This document shows, piece after piece, positions 27,071 to 35,215 of a stretch of DNA of 64,000 nucleotides. This stretch comes from Candidatus Hydrogenedentota bacterium. GTDB lineage: Bacteria > Hydrogenedentota > Hydrogenedentia > Hydrogenedentales > CAITNO01. Below the pieces are notes generated by a model. The model did not search any database. It saw only the letters and a list, made by a program, of their open reading frames with translations, and was not told where the DNA came from. The stretch is from NCBI GenBank assembly GCA_903893795.1, contig CAITNO010000099.1, forward strand, positions 1 through 64,000. Reading direction: 5' to 3'. Numbering within the stretch: the first letter of the stretch is position 1; each line of letters opens with the position of its first letter. A program made the translations under genes and the position numbers.

Positions 27071-30000
27071 ATGGTGTCGGCGATGGTTCATTTGCAGGTA
27101 CATAGCCACTTTTCGCTCTGCTCGGGTACGGCTTCCCCGCGGCAGTTGGCGGCGCGAGCCGTTGAATACGGCATGGGCGCGCTGGCCTTGACGGATACAG
27201 ACGGCCTGTATGGTGTGATTCCCTTTTACAAGGCGGCGCGTGAGGCGGGGGTGCGCCCGATCATTGGGGCGCAGTTGGGGCGTTGTGTGGTGCTGGCGCG
27301 GGACCGGGAGGGCTATGCCCAGTTGTGCGCGCTGGTCACGGCGCTTCATCTGGGGCAGGCGGACAGGGAGGTTCCGGCCGGCTGGCCCGGCAGCGGCCTC
27401 GACCTGTCGCGGCTGTTTGTGATGTCCGGCGATGCGCCCACGCTGGAGGCGTTGCGCCGCGCGGGGCTGTCCGTGCTGGCGGTCGTGGAGCATTATGGGG
27501 GGGCGGCCTCCCATCGGCGTGCCGAGGCCATGGTGGCCCGGGCGCAGCGCATGGGCATTCCGCCGGTGGCGGTGGCCCCGGTGCATTTTCTCGACCCCGC
27601 CCATCATGCCGCGCACCGGGTGCTGTCGGCCATTCGCTGCAACACCACGGTGGATGCGCTGGAAGCGGTGGATGCGGCCTCGCCGGAGGCCTGGTTTCGA
27701 AGTCCACGGGACATGGAACGGCTTTTCGCGGCATGGCCCGAGACACTCGACAATGCGCTGTGGGTGGCCGAGGAATGCAACGTGGAACTGTCATTGGGCA
27801 AGCCGCTCTTCCCGGAAATGCCGTTGCCGGCGGGGGAAAGTGCCTTTTCCTGGCTATGGAAACAAACCTTTGAGGGGTTGCAGCGGCGCTATCAGCCGCT
27901 TTCACCGTCGGTGCTGGACCGGGTGCACAACGAACTGGGGGTGATACACGATCTCGGGTTTGCCCCCTACTTTCTCATTGTGGCGGACATAGTCCGCTTT
28001 GCCAAGGAGCGGGACATCCCCGTGGTGGGGCGGGGTTCGGCGGGGAACAGCGTGGTGGCCTATGCGCTGGGCATCACCCGTGTGGACCCGTTCAAATACG
28101 GCCTCTATTTCGAGCGCTTTCTCAACCGCTCGCGCAGTGACTGTCCCGACATCGACCTGGACCTTTGCTGGCGGCGGCGCGACAAGGTGATTGATTATGT
28201 GTACCAAAGCTATGGTGCCGACCATGTGGCCATGATCGCCACCATCAACACCTTTGGTGCGCGGTCGGCCGTGCGCGAGGTGGCGAAGGCCACGGGGGTG
28301 ACCGGGCGGGAGATTGAGCGCATTACCCGCGTGCTGCCCCATTACGGGGCGGGCGACATACGGGCGCTGGCGGAGCGGGTGCCCGAATGCCGGGGCATTC
28401 GCCTGGACGAGGAACCGTTGAAAAGCATTCTGGCCACCTGCGAGTTTATTGACGGGTTTCCGCGCCACTTGTCCATCCATGCCTGCGGAGTGGTCATCGC
28501 CCCCGAACCGCTCACCCGCTTTGTGCCGCTCCAGCGCGCGGCCAAGGGCATCGTCATCACCCAGTATGACATGCATCCCGTCGAAGACCTGGGATTGGTC
28601 AAAATGGACCTGCTGGGCCACCGATCACTCAGTGTCATACATGACACGGTGGCAAGCATTCGCGAAAACCGGGGCATTACGGTGGACATGGAGCGACTGC
28701 CCGACCCGGACCCGCTCACGGCGGAACTGCTCCGCACCGGCAACACCATCGGCTGTTTCCAGATCGAGTCGCCCGCCATGCGCGGCCTGCTGCGCAAGAT
28801 GGGGGCGGACAGCGCCCACACGCTGGTGCAGGCCGTTGCCCTGGTGCGTCCCGGGGCGTCCGGCAGCGGCATGAAACAGCATTTTATCGACCGCCACCAC
28901 GGGCGCGAGGCGGTTGAATACCTGCACCCCGCCCTGGAAAGCATGCTCGGCGACACCCATGGGGTCATGATCTATCAGGAGGATGTGCTCAAGGTGGCCC
29001 ATGCCGTGGCGGGCATGGATCTGGCCGAGGCGGATATGTTGCGCCGTGCCATGAGCAAGAAGCGCGGTCCCCGCGAGATGGCCCGCCATATGAAAGGGTT
29101 CATGGAAAAGGCGGGGGAGAAGGGCGTGTCGGAAGAGAGTGCCCGGCAGATTTGGGAGCTCATTGCCAACTTTGCCTCCTATGCCTACTGCAAGGCCCAC
29201 GCCGCCACCTATGGGGAATTGGCCTATCAGTGTGCCTGGCTCAAGGCCCATTTTCCCGCGGAATTCTTTGCCGCCGTGCTGGCCAACCAGGGGGGCTTCT
29301 ATGTGCCTGCCGTCTATATGGAGGAAGCCCGCCAGCGCGGGGTCCGCGTGTTGGGGATGGATATAAATAAAAGCAAACACACCTATTCGGCGGAATGTGA
29401 CGGAATACGGGTGGGGCTTTGCCCGGTTAAAGGGCTCTCCATGACTGCAATCCAGGCTGTGCTGAAAGGCCGGGCGGGTGCCACTTTTTCGGGCTTGGCC
29501 GAGCTGTTGCACCGCATACAACTCCGCCGGGATGATGCGCTCGCGCTCTGTCATGCAGGTGCTTTTGACAGGCTTGGAGAGGATTCCGACATTCCCCTCT
29601 CCCGCCTGGCACAGTTATGGAAACTCAGAAGAACATATGAAAACGAACAGAAGAAATTAGAAAACAATAGTGAATCGCCCCTGTTTCTTACCCTGGATAC
29701 GGTGCCAACACTGCCCGGAATCTCCGCACGGCAACGGTGCAATGAGCAGTGGGAGGGACTCGATATGCTGCTCGACACCCATCCGTTGCGCTATGTGCTG
29801 CCCCGGCTTTCAGAATACGCGCTGACGCCAAGCCACCAGCTGGCCGACCATGCCGGAAGGCGGGTGGTCATGACGGGCTGGCCCATTACGGAACGCCGCC
29901 TGAATACCCGCGACGGCGGGGGGTATATGAAGTTTCTTACGTTGCAGGATTTGTGGGGGGTGTATGAGGCGGTGCTTTTTCCAGAAGCCTACCAAAGCCA

Positions 30001-30133
30001 GGGACAGCATTTTACCCATGCCGGCGCCTACCTCCTGAAAGGTGAGGCCCAGGTGGACCACGGTCATCCCGCGCTGATGGTGGACGCCGTGGAGCCATTG
30101 TTCTTTGAAACGCCTGTTGCAGGACGGGGATAA
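27071..30133 (+). CDS. dnaE2: Error-prone DNA polymerase III alpha subunit (DnaE2/ImuC type)
   Basis: A C-family DNA polymerase of about 1020 aa, shorter than replicative DnaE and the right size for translesion DnaE2. Domain order: PHP (HLQVHSHFSLCSG near the start), polymerase core with GRGSAGNS (about 320), PDIDLD (Asp360/Asp362) and VKMDLLG (Asp513) forming the catalytic triad, helix-hairpin-helix region, and a C-terminal OB fold (VVMTGWPITERR). The PHP motif reads LTDTDGLYG where active PHP domains have TDH, so that metal site looks lost. Starts at ATG 27071 or 27083 fit the predicted transcript; an upstream TTG does not. No imuA or imuB lies nearby. Confidence 0.88.
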   Translation: MVSAMVHLQVHSHFSLCSGTASPRQLAARAVEYGMGALALTDTDGLYGVIPFYKAAREAGVRPIIGAQLGRCVVLARDREGYAQLCALVTALHLGQADREVPAGWPGSGLDLSRLFVMSGDAPTLEALRRAGLSVLAVVEHYGGAASHRRAEAMVARAQRMGIPPVAVAPVHFLDPAHHAAHRVLSAIRCNTTVDALEAVDAASPEAWFRSPRDMERLFAAWPETLDNALWVAEECNVELSLGKPLFPEMPLPAGESAFSWLWKQTFEGLQRRYQPLSPSVLDRVHNELGVIHDLGFAPYFLIVADIVRFAKERDIPVVGRGSAGNSVVAYALGITRVDPFKYGLYFERFLNRSRSDCPDIDLDLCWRRRDKVIDYVYQSYGADHVAMIATINTFGARSAVREVAKATGVTGREIERITRVLPHYGAGDIRALAERVPECRGIRLDEEPLKSILATCEFIDGFPRHLSIHACGVVIAPEPLTRFVPLQRAAKGIVITQYDMHPVEDLGLVKMDLLGHRSLSVIHDTVASIRENRGITVDMERLPDPDPLTAELLRTGNTIGCFQIESPAMRGLLRKMGADSAHTLVQAVALVRPGASGSGMKQHFIDRHHGREAVEYLHPALESMLGDTHGVMIYQEDVLKVAHAVAGMDLAEADMLRRAMSKKRGPREMARHMKGFMEKAGEKGVSEESARQIWELIANFASYAYCKAHAATYGELAYQCAWLKAHFPAEFFAAVLANQGGFYVPAVYMEEARQRGVRVLGMDINKSKHTYSAECDGIRVGLCPVKGLSMTAIQAVLKGRAGATFSGLAELLHRIQLRRDDALALCHAGAFDRLGEDSDIPLSRLAQLWKLRRTYENEQKKLENNSESPLFLTLDTVPTLPGISARQRCNEQWEGLDMLLDTHPLRYVLPRLSEYALTPSHQLADHAGRRVVMTGWPITERRLNTRDGGGYMKFLTLQDLWGVYEAVLFPEAYQSQGQHFTHAGAYLLKGEAQVDHGHPALMVDAVEPLFFETPVAGRG

Positions 30134-30174
30134 GGATCGGGACATATGAACAAGAAGATGGGCCGACAGGGAAA

Positions 30175-30260
30175 CCGTACAAGGGTGCCCGGAGCGAAGC
30201 GGAGCGCACCGCTCATTGCCGACGAAACCGGTCCGCTTCGCTGCGAACACCCTTGTACGG
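30175..30260. repeat. Large imperfect palindrome in the gap after dnaE2
   Basis: Outer arms of 13 bp (30175-30187 and 30248-30260, CCGTACAAGGGTG and its complement) enclose inner arms AGCGAAGCGGA (30193-30203) and TCCGCTTCGCT (30232-30242). The centre is a 28-nt loop. No T-run follows, so it is not a simple terminator; a dispersed palindromic element or a structured RNA are possible. Confidence 0.7.
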
Positions 30261-30300
30261 CCGGACCGGTACATTTCGCGGCGTGGAGTCGGTGTGTTCC

Positions 30301-30317
30301 GCGGCGTTTCACGCCGC
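30301..30317. terminator. Possible weak terminator hairpin
   Basis: GCGGCGT and ACGCCGC pair around TTC between the converging dnaE2 and esterase genes. No clear T-run follows, so strength is doubtful. Confidence 0.4.
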
Positions 30318-30331
30318 TTCACAGCACCCTA

Positions 30332-31222
30332 CTATTTTGCAACCGGGCTGAACTTGAAAACGCCGTCCAGAAACTCCAGGGTCTGCCGCTGGGTCTTTTT
30401 GAATTGCCTGCCTCCCCAGCCATGGCCCGCACCCTCGACGATGACGAGTTTTTCCCGCACACCGGCCTTCTTGAGCGCTTCGTGGAGCAGTTTCCCCTGA
30501 TCGACCGGGACCAGCGGGTCGGCGCTGCCGTGGAAGGTTAGAATGGGCGGGTCGTTTGCGTCGATGTAGTGGACGGGTGAGAGTTGGAGCACTGCGGGAT
30601 CATTGCGGTCTTTTGTGCCCACCAGTTTAATGAGCACATCGTCGCTGGCGTCGCCGGTCTTGCCCGGTTCCGGGATGGGATGCCACAGGCGCATGTCGGT
30701 CGGCCCGTACTTGTTCACCACCGCCTGCACTTTGCTGGAGAATCCGGCATTGCCGCCGTCCCCTTCGAGGCCGTCCTTGGGATCCATCAGCCCGAGCATC
30801 AAGGAGAGGTGCCCGCCTGCGGAGTCACCCATGGCTGCGATCCGGTCTGGGTCAAGGTTTAATTCCTTGGCGTGGGCGCGCAACCAGCGCACGGCGCACT
30901 TGACGTCCTCAATTTGGGCGGGCCAGGGGTATTGCGGTACAAAGCGGTATTCGACCGCGGCGGCAACGTAGCCGTGCGCCGCAAATTGCTTCAGAAGGTC
31001 GGTGTAGCCGTCCTTGCTGCCGCCGCTCCACCCGCCGCCATGAACGCACAGGATGGCAGGAACGGGGGCCGAAGCCGGAGCAGGCTTGGCCAGGTCCAGT
31101 TTCAGTTCCACCCCTCCGGCCTTGCCGTAGACAAGGTCTTTTTGGACGGCGATATCCTGTCCCATGGCGGTCGCCACCGCAAAGGCAAGGCCCAGCACAA
31201 AGAGCGTCAGTTTCGTTTTCAT
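30332..31222 (-). CDS. Exported alpha/beta-hydrolase (BD-FAE/esterase type)
   Basis: The 296-aa protein has a signal peptide (MKTKLTLFVLGLAFAVATAMGQ). The oxyanion motif is HGGGWSGG, the nucleophile serine lies in GDSAGGH, the acid in HGSADPLVP and the catalytic histidine in GAGHGW. This is the carboxylesterase/feruloyl-esterase-like branch that removes acyl groups from plant or algal polysaccharides, though the substrate is not proven. ATG 31222 has AAGGAG eight bases upstream; the open frame extends 66 codons further without support. Confidence 0.87.
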   Translation of the reverse strand: MKTKLTLFVLGLAFAVATAMGQDIAVQKDLVYGKAGGVELKLDLAKPAPASAPVPAILCVHGGGWSGGSKDGYTDLLKQFAAHGYVAAAVEYRFVPQYPWPAQIEDVKCAVRWLRAHAKELNLDPDRIAAMGDSAGGHLSLMLGLMDPKDGLEGDGGNAGFSSKVQAVVNKYGPTDMRLWHPIPEPGKTGDASDDVLIKLVGTKDRNDPAVLQLSPVHYIDANDPPILTFHGSADPLVPVDQGKLLHEALKKAGVREKLVIVEGAGHGWGGRQFKKTQRQTLEFLDGVFKFSPVAK

Positions 31223-31402
31223 TGCGTTCACTCCTTTTTCAATTCCAGTCCAGCCCGAACATAGTTTACTTTCTCGGTGTCTCCGGTTGCACACAAGAGG
31301 TCCGATGCCGGCATCGCTGCGTTCAGTGATGCGTGGCATGTTTGGATTCCTGCCTTTGCCCGTAGTAGAGTGCATGCAAACCACATTGAGAGGGTCCCCC
31401 GC

Positions 31403-32830
31403 ATGCCGCTGTCCACGCACAAGACCAAAATAGTTGCCACCATCGGTCCCGCATCAGACTCGCCGGAAATGCTGGAGAAGCTCATCCGGGCCGGGATGAA
31501 TGTGGCGCGGCTGAATTTTTCGCACGGCGATTTTTCCGGCCATGCCGGGGTGATAGAACACATACGGGCGGCCGAGCGGACCACCGGGCTGCGCGTGGCC
31601 ATCATGGCCGACCTGCCGGGGCCGAAGATGCGGTTGGGGAAGATTGCACCGGAACCGGTCACCTTGCGGTCGGGGGACTGCGTCACGCTGACCTCGGAGG
31701 AGGTTGTGGGCACGGCGCAGCGGATGTCGATGAGCTTTGAAGCGCTGCCCCGGGTGGTGAAGGCGGGGGACCGGCTTTATCTCAATGACGGTCTGGTCCA
31801 ACTGGCCGTTGAAAGCGTGAACGGAAATGATGTTGTGTGCCGGGTGACGGCGGGCGGTGAATTGCGTTCGCACAAGGGACTTAATCTTCCCGGCATTGAC
31901 TTGGGGATCAGCGCCTTTACCGACCATGACCGGGCATGTCTGAGCTTTGCGCTGGAGCATGGCGTGGACGCGGTCAGCCAGTCCTTTGTCGAGACGGCCG
32001 CCGATATCGCGGCTGTGCGCGAGGCGGCCGCCGCGCTGGGGAAACACCCCTTCATCATCGCCAAGATTGAGCGTGCCGGGGCGCTGGACCATTTTGGGGA
32101 AATACTCGCGGCGGCAGACGGGGTCATGATTGCCCGCGGAGACCTTGGTGTCGAGGTGCCGCTGGAGGAAATGGCCATCACGCAGAAACGGCTGATGGCC
32201 CAGGCCATTCTCGCGGGCAAGCCCGTGATCACGGCAACGCAGATGCTGGAGTCGATGGTTTCCAGCCGCCTGCCCACGCGGGCGGAGGCCACCGATGTGG
32301 CCAATGCCATTTTGGACGGCACGGACTGTGTCATGCTCTCGGGCGAGTCCGCGATGGGCAAGTACCCGGAGGAGGCCGTGGAAATGCTGGCCAGGATTGC
32401 CGCATACACCGAACCGCACCGGCCCCGGCACACGCTTCAGGAACTGCACGACCTGTGCGACAGCCAGCCGCACAACACGGTGGCCGAGACCATGGCGCAC
32501 GTGGTGGAGCATGCCCTGGACACAATGCCCTGCGCGGCGGTGTTTGTGCCCACACTCACGGGCGTCACGGCGAGAATGATCTCCCGATTCAAGCCCGAAG
32601 CCTGGGTGGCCGCAGTGAGCCATGAGCACGGCGTGTGCCAGGCGCTGGCATTTTCCTACGGTGTTTTTCCCCTGGAGGTGGCGGGCTATCCGGAGGACTG
32701 GAAGGCCTTCGCGCGGGATTGGGTCCGGGAGCAGGGCCTTTCCGGGTCGGCTGCCATGCTGGTGGCCGGACCTTCCGAACGGGCGCCGCAGGACAATCAC
32801 CGGCTGGAATTCATGACCCTTGCCGGGTAA
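31403..32830 (+). CDS. pyk: Pyruvate kinase
   Basis: It converts phosphoenolpyruvate and ADP to pyruvate and ATP in glycolysis. The protein is 475 aa with the expected blocks: KIVATIGPAS, RLNFSHGDF, MADLPGPKMRLG, the GDLGVEVPLEEM metal/substrate site and VITATQMLESM. The B domain and a C-terminal allosteric-type domain are present. ATG 31403 follows GAGAGGG and gives the usual N-terminus; the frame extends 42 codons further but without a ribosome site. It runs divergently from the esterase gene. Confidence 0.96.
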   Translation: MPLSTHKTKIVATIGPASDSPEMLEKLIRAGMNVARLNFSHGDFSGHAGVIEHIRAAERTTGLRVAIMADLPGPKMRLGKIAPEPVTLRSGDCVTLTSEEVVGTAQRMSMSFEALPRVVKAGDRLYLNDGLVQLAVESVNGNDVVCRVTAGGELRSHKGLNLPGIDLGISAFTDHDRACLSFALEHGVDAVSQSFVETAADIAAVREAAAALGKHPFIIAKIERAGALDHFGEILAAADGVMIARGDLGVEVPLEEMAITQKRLMAQAILAGKPVITATQMLESMVSSRLPTRAEATDVANAILDGTDCVMLSGESAMGKYPEEAVEMLARIAAYTEPHRPRHTLQELHDLCDSQPHNTVAETMAHVVEHALDTMPCAAVFVPTLTGVTARMISRFKPEAWVAAVSHEHGVCQALAFSYGVFPLEVAGYPEDWKAFARDWVREQGLSGSAAMLVAGPSERAPQDNHRLEFMTLAG

Positions 32831-32858
32831 GCATCTTGCGCCGCGCGATTCATTTGCT

Positions 32859-32887
32859 TTGACCGCAATACGATGATTAAGTACAAT
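32859..32887 (+). promoter_or_regulatory. Sigma-70 promoter of the DtxR-like gene
   Basis: TTGACC and TACAAT are 17 bp apart, about 59 bp before the ATG at 32947. This is one of the best consensus matches in the window. A CCTTCGGAAGG hairpin lies in the leader. Confidence 0.7.
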
Positions 32888-32946
32888 ATACAAAAGTTTG
32901 CGGACCTTCGGAAGGGAAGGAAAGGCGGGGCCGCGCACCAAGGAGA

Positions 32947-33492
32947 ATGGGTTTGAGTGAGAATCTGAAGGATGTTTCGGGCGAACCCGACCATGATGAT
33001 GCGAACGATTCCAGCCGCTGGCGGGAGTTCTCCCACAATTATCTTTCTCATTCGCGTGCCCATTACCTGATGGCGATTGACACGCTGCGGTCCGAACTGG
33101 GCTATGCCCGCACTACCGATGTGGCCGAAATGCTGGAGGTGTCGCGCGGCGCCGCGTCGATGGCGCTGGCACAGCTCAAGAAACGCGGGTGGGTGGCGGA
33201 AGACCCGAACCGTTTTCTGTTGCTGACGGAAGAGGGCAAGCGCATCACCGAAATGGTGTCGCAGAACTTTGCCATACTGTCGCGCTTTCTGGAGGCCGTG
33301 CTGGGCGTGGGACGCGACAGGGCCATCAGCGACGCCTGCAAGATGGAACACCTCATGAGCCTCGAAAGCAGCCGCCGTCTGCTCTGGCTGACGGAACTGC
33401 TGGCGGGGGACAATGCGGCAGGTGAGCAGGTGCGCGGGCATATGCGGAAGTTCAAGGCGGAAGACCACGCGCTGGACCTCGACGGCGACTGA
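32947..33492 (+). CDS. DtxR/MntR-family metal-dependent transcriptional regulator
   Basis: The 181-aa protein has an N-terminal winged helix (LGYARTTDVAEMLEVSRGAASMALAQL at about 51-77) and a metal-binding dimerisation helix ending in CKMEHLMS. Cys131, Glu134 and His135 sit where DtxR/IdeR ligands do, and the Cys points to the iron (DtxR/IdeR) rather than manganese (MntR) pattern. No SH3-like third domain follows. It has an AAGGAGA site and a strong promoter. It ends 13 bp before the SprT-like gene; its target genes are not visible nearby. Confidence 0.85.
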   Translation: MGLSENLKDVSGEPDHDDANDSSRWREFSHNYLSHSRAHYLMAIDTLRSELGYARTTDVAEMLEVSRGAASMALAQLKKRGWVAEDPNRFLLLTEEGKRITEMVSQNFAILSRFLEAVLGVGRDRAISDACKMEHLMSLESSRRLLWLTELLAGDNAAGEQVRGHMRKFKAEDHALDLDGD

Positions 33493-33505
33493 GCCGTGTG
33501 ATCCC

Positions 33506-34405
33506 ATGCCAAGGCAGTTGGAGTTTTGGGAAGACGGGGAGTTCGGGGCGCAGGAACCGCATCCCGCAGAATTCCCCATCGAAAAGGGACTTGAGGAATC
33601 GCCAGTTCCCGTCAGCGGGAATACTGCGCCGGCTGTGACGCCAGCGGAAGAAGGGAAAAGGGCGGGAACAAACCCAAGCGCGAAGCCCGCCGACCCAGCG
33701 ACGATAGAAGTACTGCGCGTCGAACTGTGCCGCCTGTCCGGGATGAACCTGTCCCTCAAGATTACCAACAACAGCCGCTGCATGATGCGTGTCGCCCATG
33801 AACCGGGTGGACGGGTTGCGCGGCTCAGTGTGCATTGGATGTTTCTGGATGCGCCGCAGGCGGTGGTCAAGGCGCTGTCCGGCTGGGTCAAGAGTCCAAG
33901 AAAGCTGCGCAATGACGGCGTGCTCCGGGGCTACATGCGCGAAAACAATGATCGCATTCCCGCCGCCGTGCAGCGCCGGGTGACCATTTCCACCAAGGGA
34001 ACGCATTACGACCTGGACAGGCTGTACGCCGAGGTCAACGCCGCCGAGTTTGACGGCGTCATCACCGCCAAGATTACTTGGGGCGTCATGCTGCCCGTGG
34101 GCCGAAGCCGTTCGGGCCATTTCCGATTGGGAAGCTTCAACGACACGCTCAACCTCATCCGCATTCATCCGGTTTTGGACAGCGCGCAGGTGCCGCATTT
34201 CGTGGTCCGTAGCATTGTTTTTCACGAGATGCTGCATGCCTTCCTGGGAATCCAAAAAGAGGAGGGGAAGCGGCGCAAGATTCACCACGCCGCATTTCGC
34301 GCGCGCGAAGAGCGCTATGGTGATCACAAGGCGGCCGAAGCCTGGATCAACAACCCAAACAATCTGCGGCTTCTCGCAAAGATTCGCCGGAATTCTGGTG
34401 GATGA
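33506..34405 (+). CDS. SprT-like zinc metalloprotease-domain protein
   Basis: The 299-aa protein has a poorly conserved, acidic N-terminus (about 1-75), then a domain ending in VFHEMLHAFLG. HExxH (His240, Glu241, His244) is the zinc site of SprT/Spartan-like proteins, and a further His (about 260) may be the third ligand. Spartan relatives cleave DNA-protein crosslinks; bacterial SprT roles are less clear. ATG 33506 is chosen because the frame upstream overlaps the regulator. It follows the DtxR-like gene by 13 bp and probably shares its promoter. Confidence 0.75.
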   Translation: MPRQLEFWEDGEFGAQEPHPAEFPIEKGLEESPVPVSGNTAPAVTPAEEGKRAGTNPSAKPADPATIEVLRVELCRLSGMNLSLKITNNSRCMMRVAHEPGGRVARLSVHWMFLDAPQAVVKALSGWVKSPRKLRNDGVLRGYMRENNDRIPAAVQRRVTISTKGTHYDLDRLYAEVNAAEFDGVITAKITWGVMLPVGRSRSGHFRLGSFNDTLNLIRIHPVLDSAQVPHFVVRSIVFHEMLHAFLGIQKEEGKRRKIHHAAFRAREERYGDHKAAEAWINNPNNLRLLAKIRRNSGG

Positions 34406-34501
34406 AGACCGGGGCAGGGGGGGCTCTTGTATCGTCGGGTTGGGTTGCCATGCCTACCTGCAGGTGTCCAGTTCTTGAATCAGCCATTGAAATAATGACA
34501 G

Positions 34502-34530
34502 TTGACAAGGTGTAGTCTGTAGGATACACT
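34502..34530 (+). promoter_or_regulatory. Toxin-antitoxin promoter with embedded inverted repeat
   Basis: A consensus TTGACA (34502-34507) and TACACT (34525-34530) are 17 bp apart, just before the toxin ATG. The spacer begins with GTGTA and ends with TACAC overlapping the -10 box, an inverted repeat at 34510-34529 well placed for autorepression by the antitoxin. Confidence 0.65.
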
Positions 34531-34536
34531 TTTGTA

Positions 34537-34827
34537 ATGATGGAAATTCGCAAGACTGATGTCTTTGCAAAGTGGATCGACAACTTGGTCGACATTCCCG
34601 CAAGAGCGCGTGTGCTTGCGCGAATTGACCGTTTGGCAGAGGGGAACCCGGGTGATGCCAAAGCGCTCGGAGGTGGTGTAGCGGAAATGCGGATTGACTA
34701 CGGTCCCGGTTACCGGGTGTATTACATGGTGCGTAAACGTGAAATCATAGTTTTGCTGGCCGGAGGCGACAAAAGCAGCCAGGCCAGAGATATCCGGACC
34801 GCCCTGCGCCTTGCGCAGAATCTATAG
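34537..34827 (+). CDS. RelE/ParE-superfamily toxin (HigB-like addiction-module killer)
   Basis: The 96-aa protein has the compact ParE/RelE outline: KTDVFAKWIDNL at the start, ARIDRLAEGNPGDAKALGGGVAEMRIDYGPGYRVYYM in the middle and IIVLLAGGDKSSQARDI at the end. This matches the putative addiction-module killer family, which cleaves mRNA or blocks gyrase depending on branch. The toxin gene comes first and the antitoxin gene follows after 10 bp, the HigBA order. ATG 34537 or ATG 34540 could be used. It is likely autoregulated through the inverted repeat in its promoter. Confidence 0.88.
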   Translation: MMEIRKTDVFAKWIDNLVDIPARARVLARIDRLAEGNPGDAKALGGGVAEMRIDYGPGYRVYYMVRKREIIVLLAGGDKSSQARDIRTALRLAQNL

Positions 34828-34837
34828 GAGTGTAGAA

Positions 34838-35140
34838 ATGGCCAAAACAGTTACCACACGCTACGATGTCGCGGAACACCTGCGCACACCGGAGGATATG
34901 GCGGCCTATCTGGAAGCCTGCATGGAAGAGGCACATGGGGATGCGGCGTTTGTGGCGAAGGCTTTGGGCAACATTACCCGTGCCAGGGGGATGTCTCAGG
35001 TGGCGCGCGATGCGGGCCTTTCTCGGGAAAGCCTCTACAAGGCACTTTCCGGTGACCGCACACCAAGCTTTGAGACCATTCTTAAAGTCGTTGGTGCACT
35101 CGGCCTGCGACTGCATGCGGAACCGGCGCTGAAACGATAA
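34838..35140 (+). CDS. HigA-like antitoxin with helix-turn-helix
   Basis: The 100-aa protein has an N-terminal segment typical of addiction-module antidotes (YDVAEHLRTPEDMAAYLEAC) and a Cro/C1-type helix-turn-helix (MSQVARDAGLSRESLYKALSG). ATG 34838 has AGGAG seven bases upstream, overlapping the end of the toxin gene; an upstream in-frame start is less likely. It should bind the toxin and repress the shared promoter. Confidence 0.88.
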   Translation: MAKTVTTRYDVAEHLRTPEDMAAYLEACMEEAHGDAAFVAKALGNITRARGMSQVARDAGLSRESLYKALSGDRTPSFETILKVVGALGLRLHAEPALKR

Positions 35141-35215
35141 ACCCGACTGCGGCTCACAGCACAGCACTCATAGCCGGACGCGTGCGCCCCGCGGTTTCGC
35201 GGAAGGTGTTTTGGC

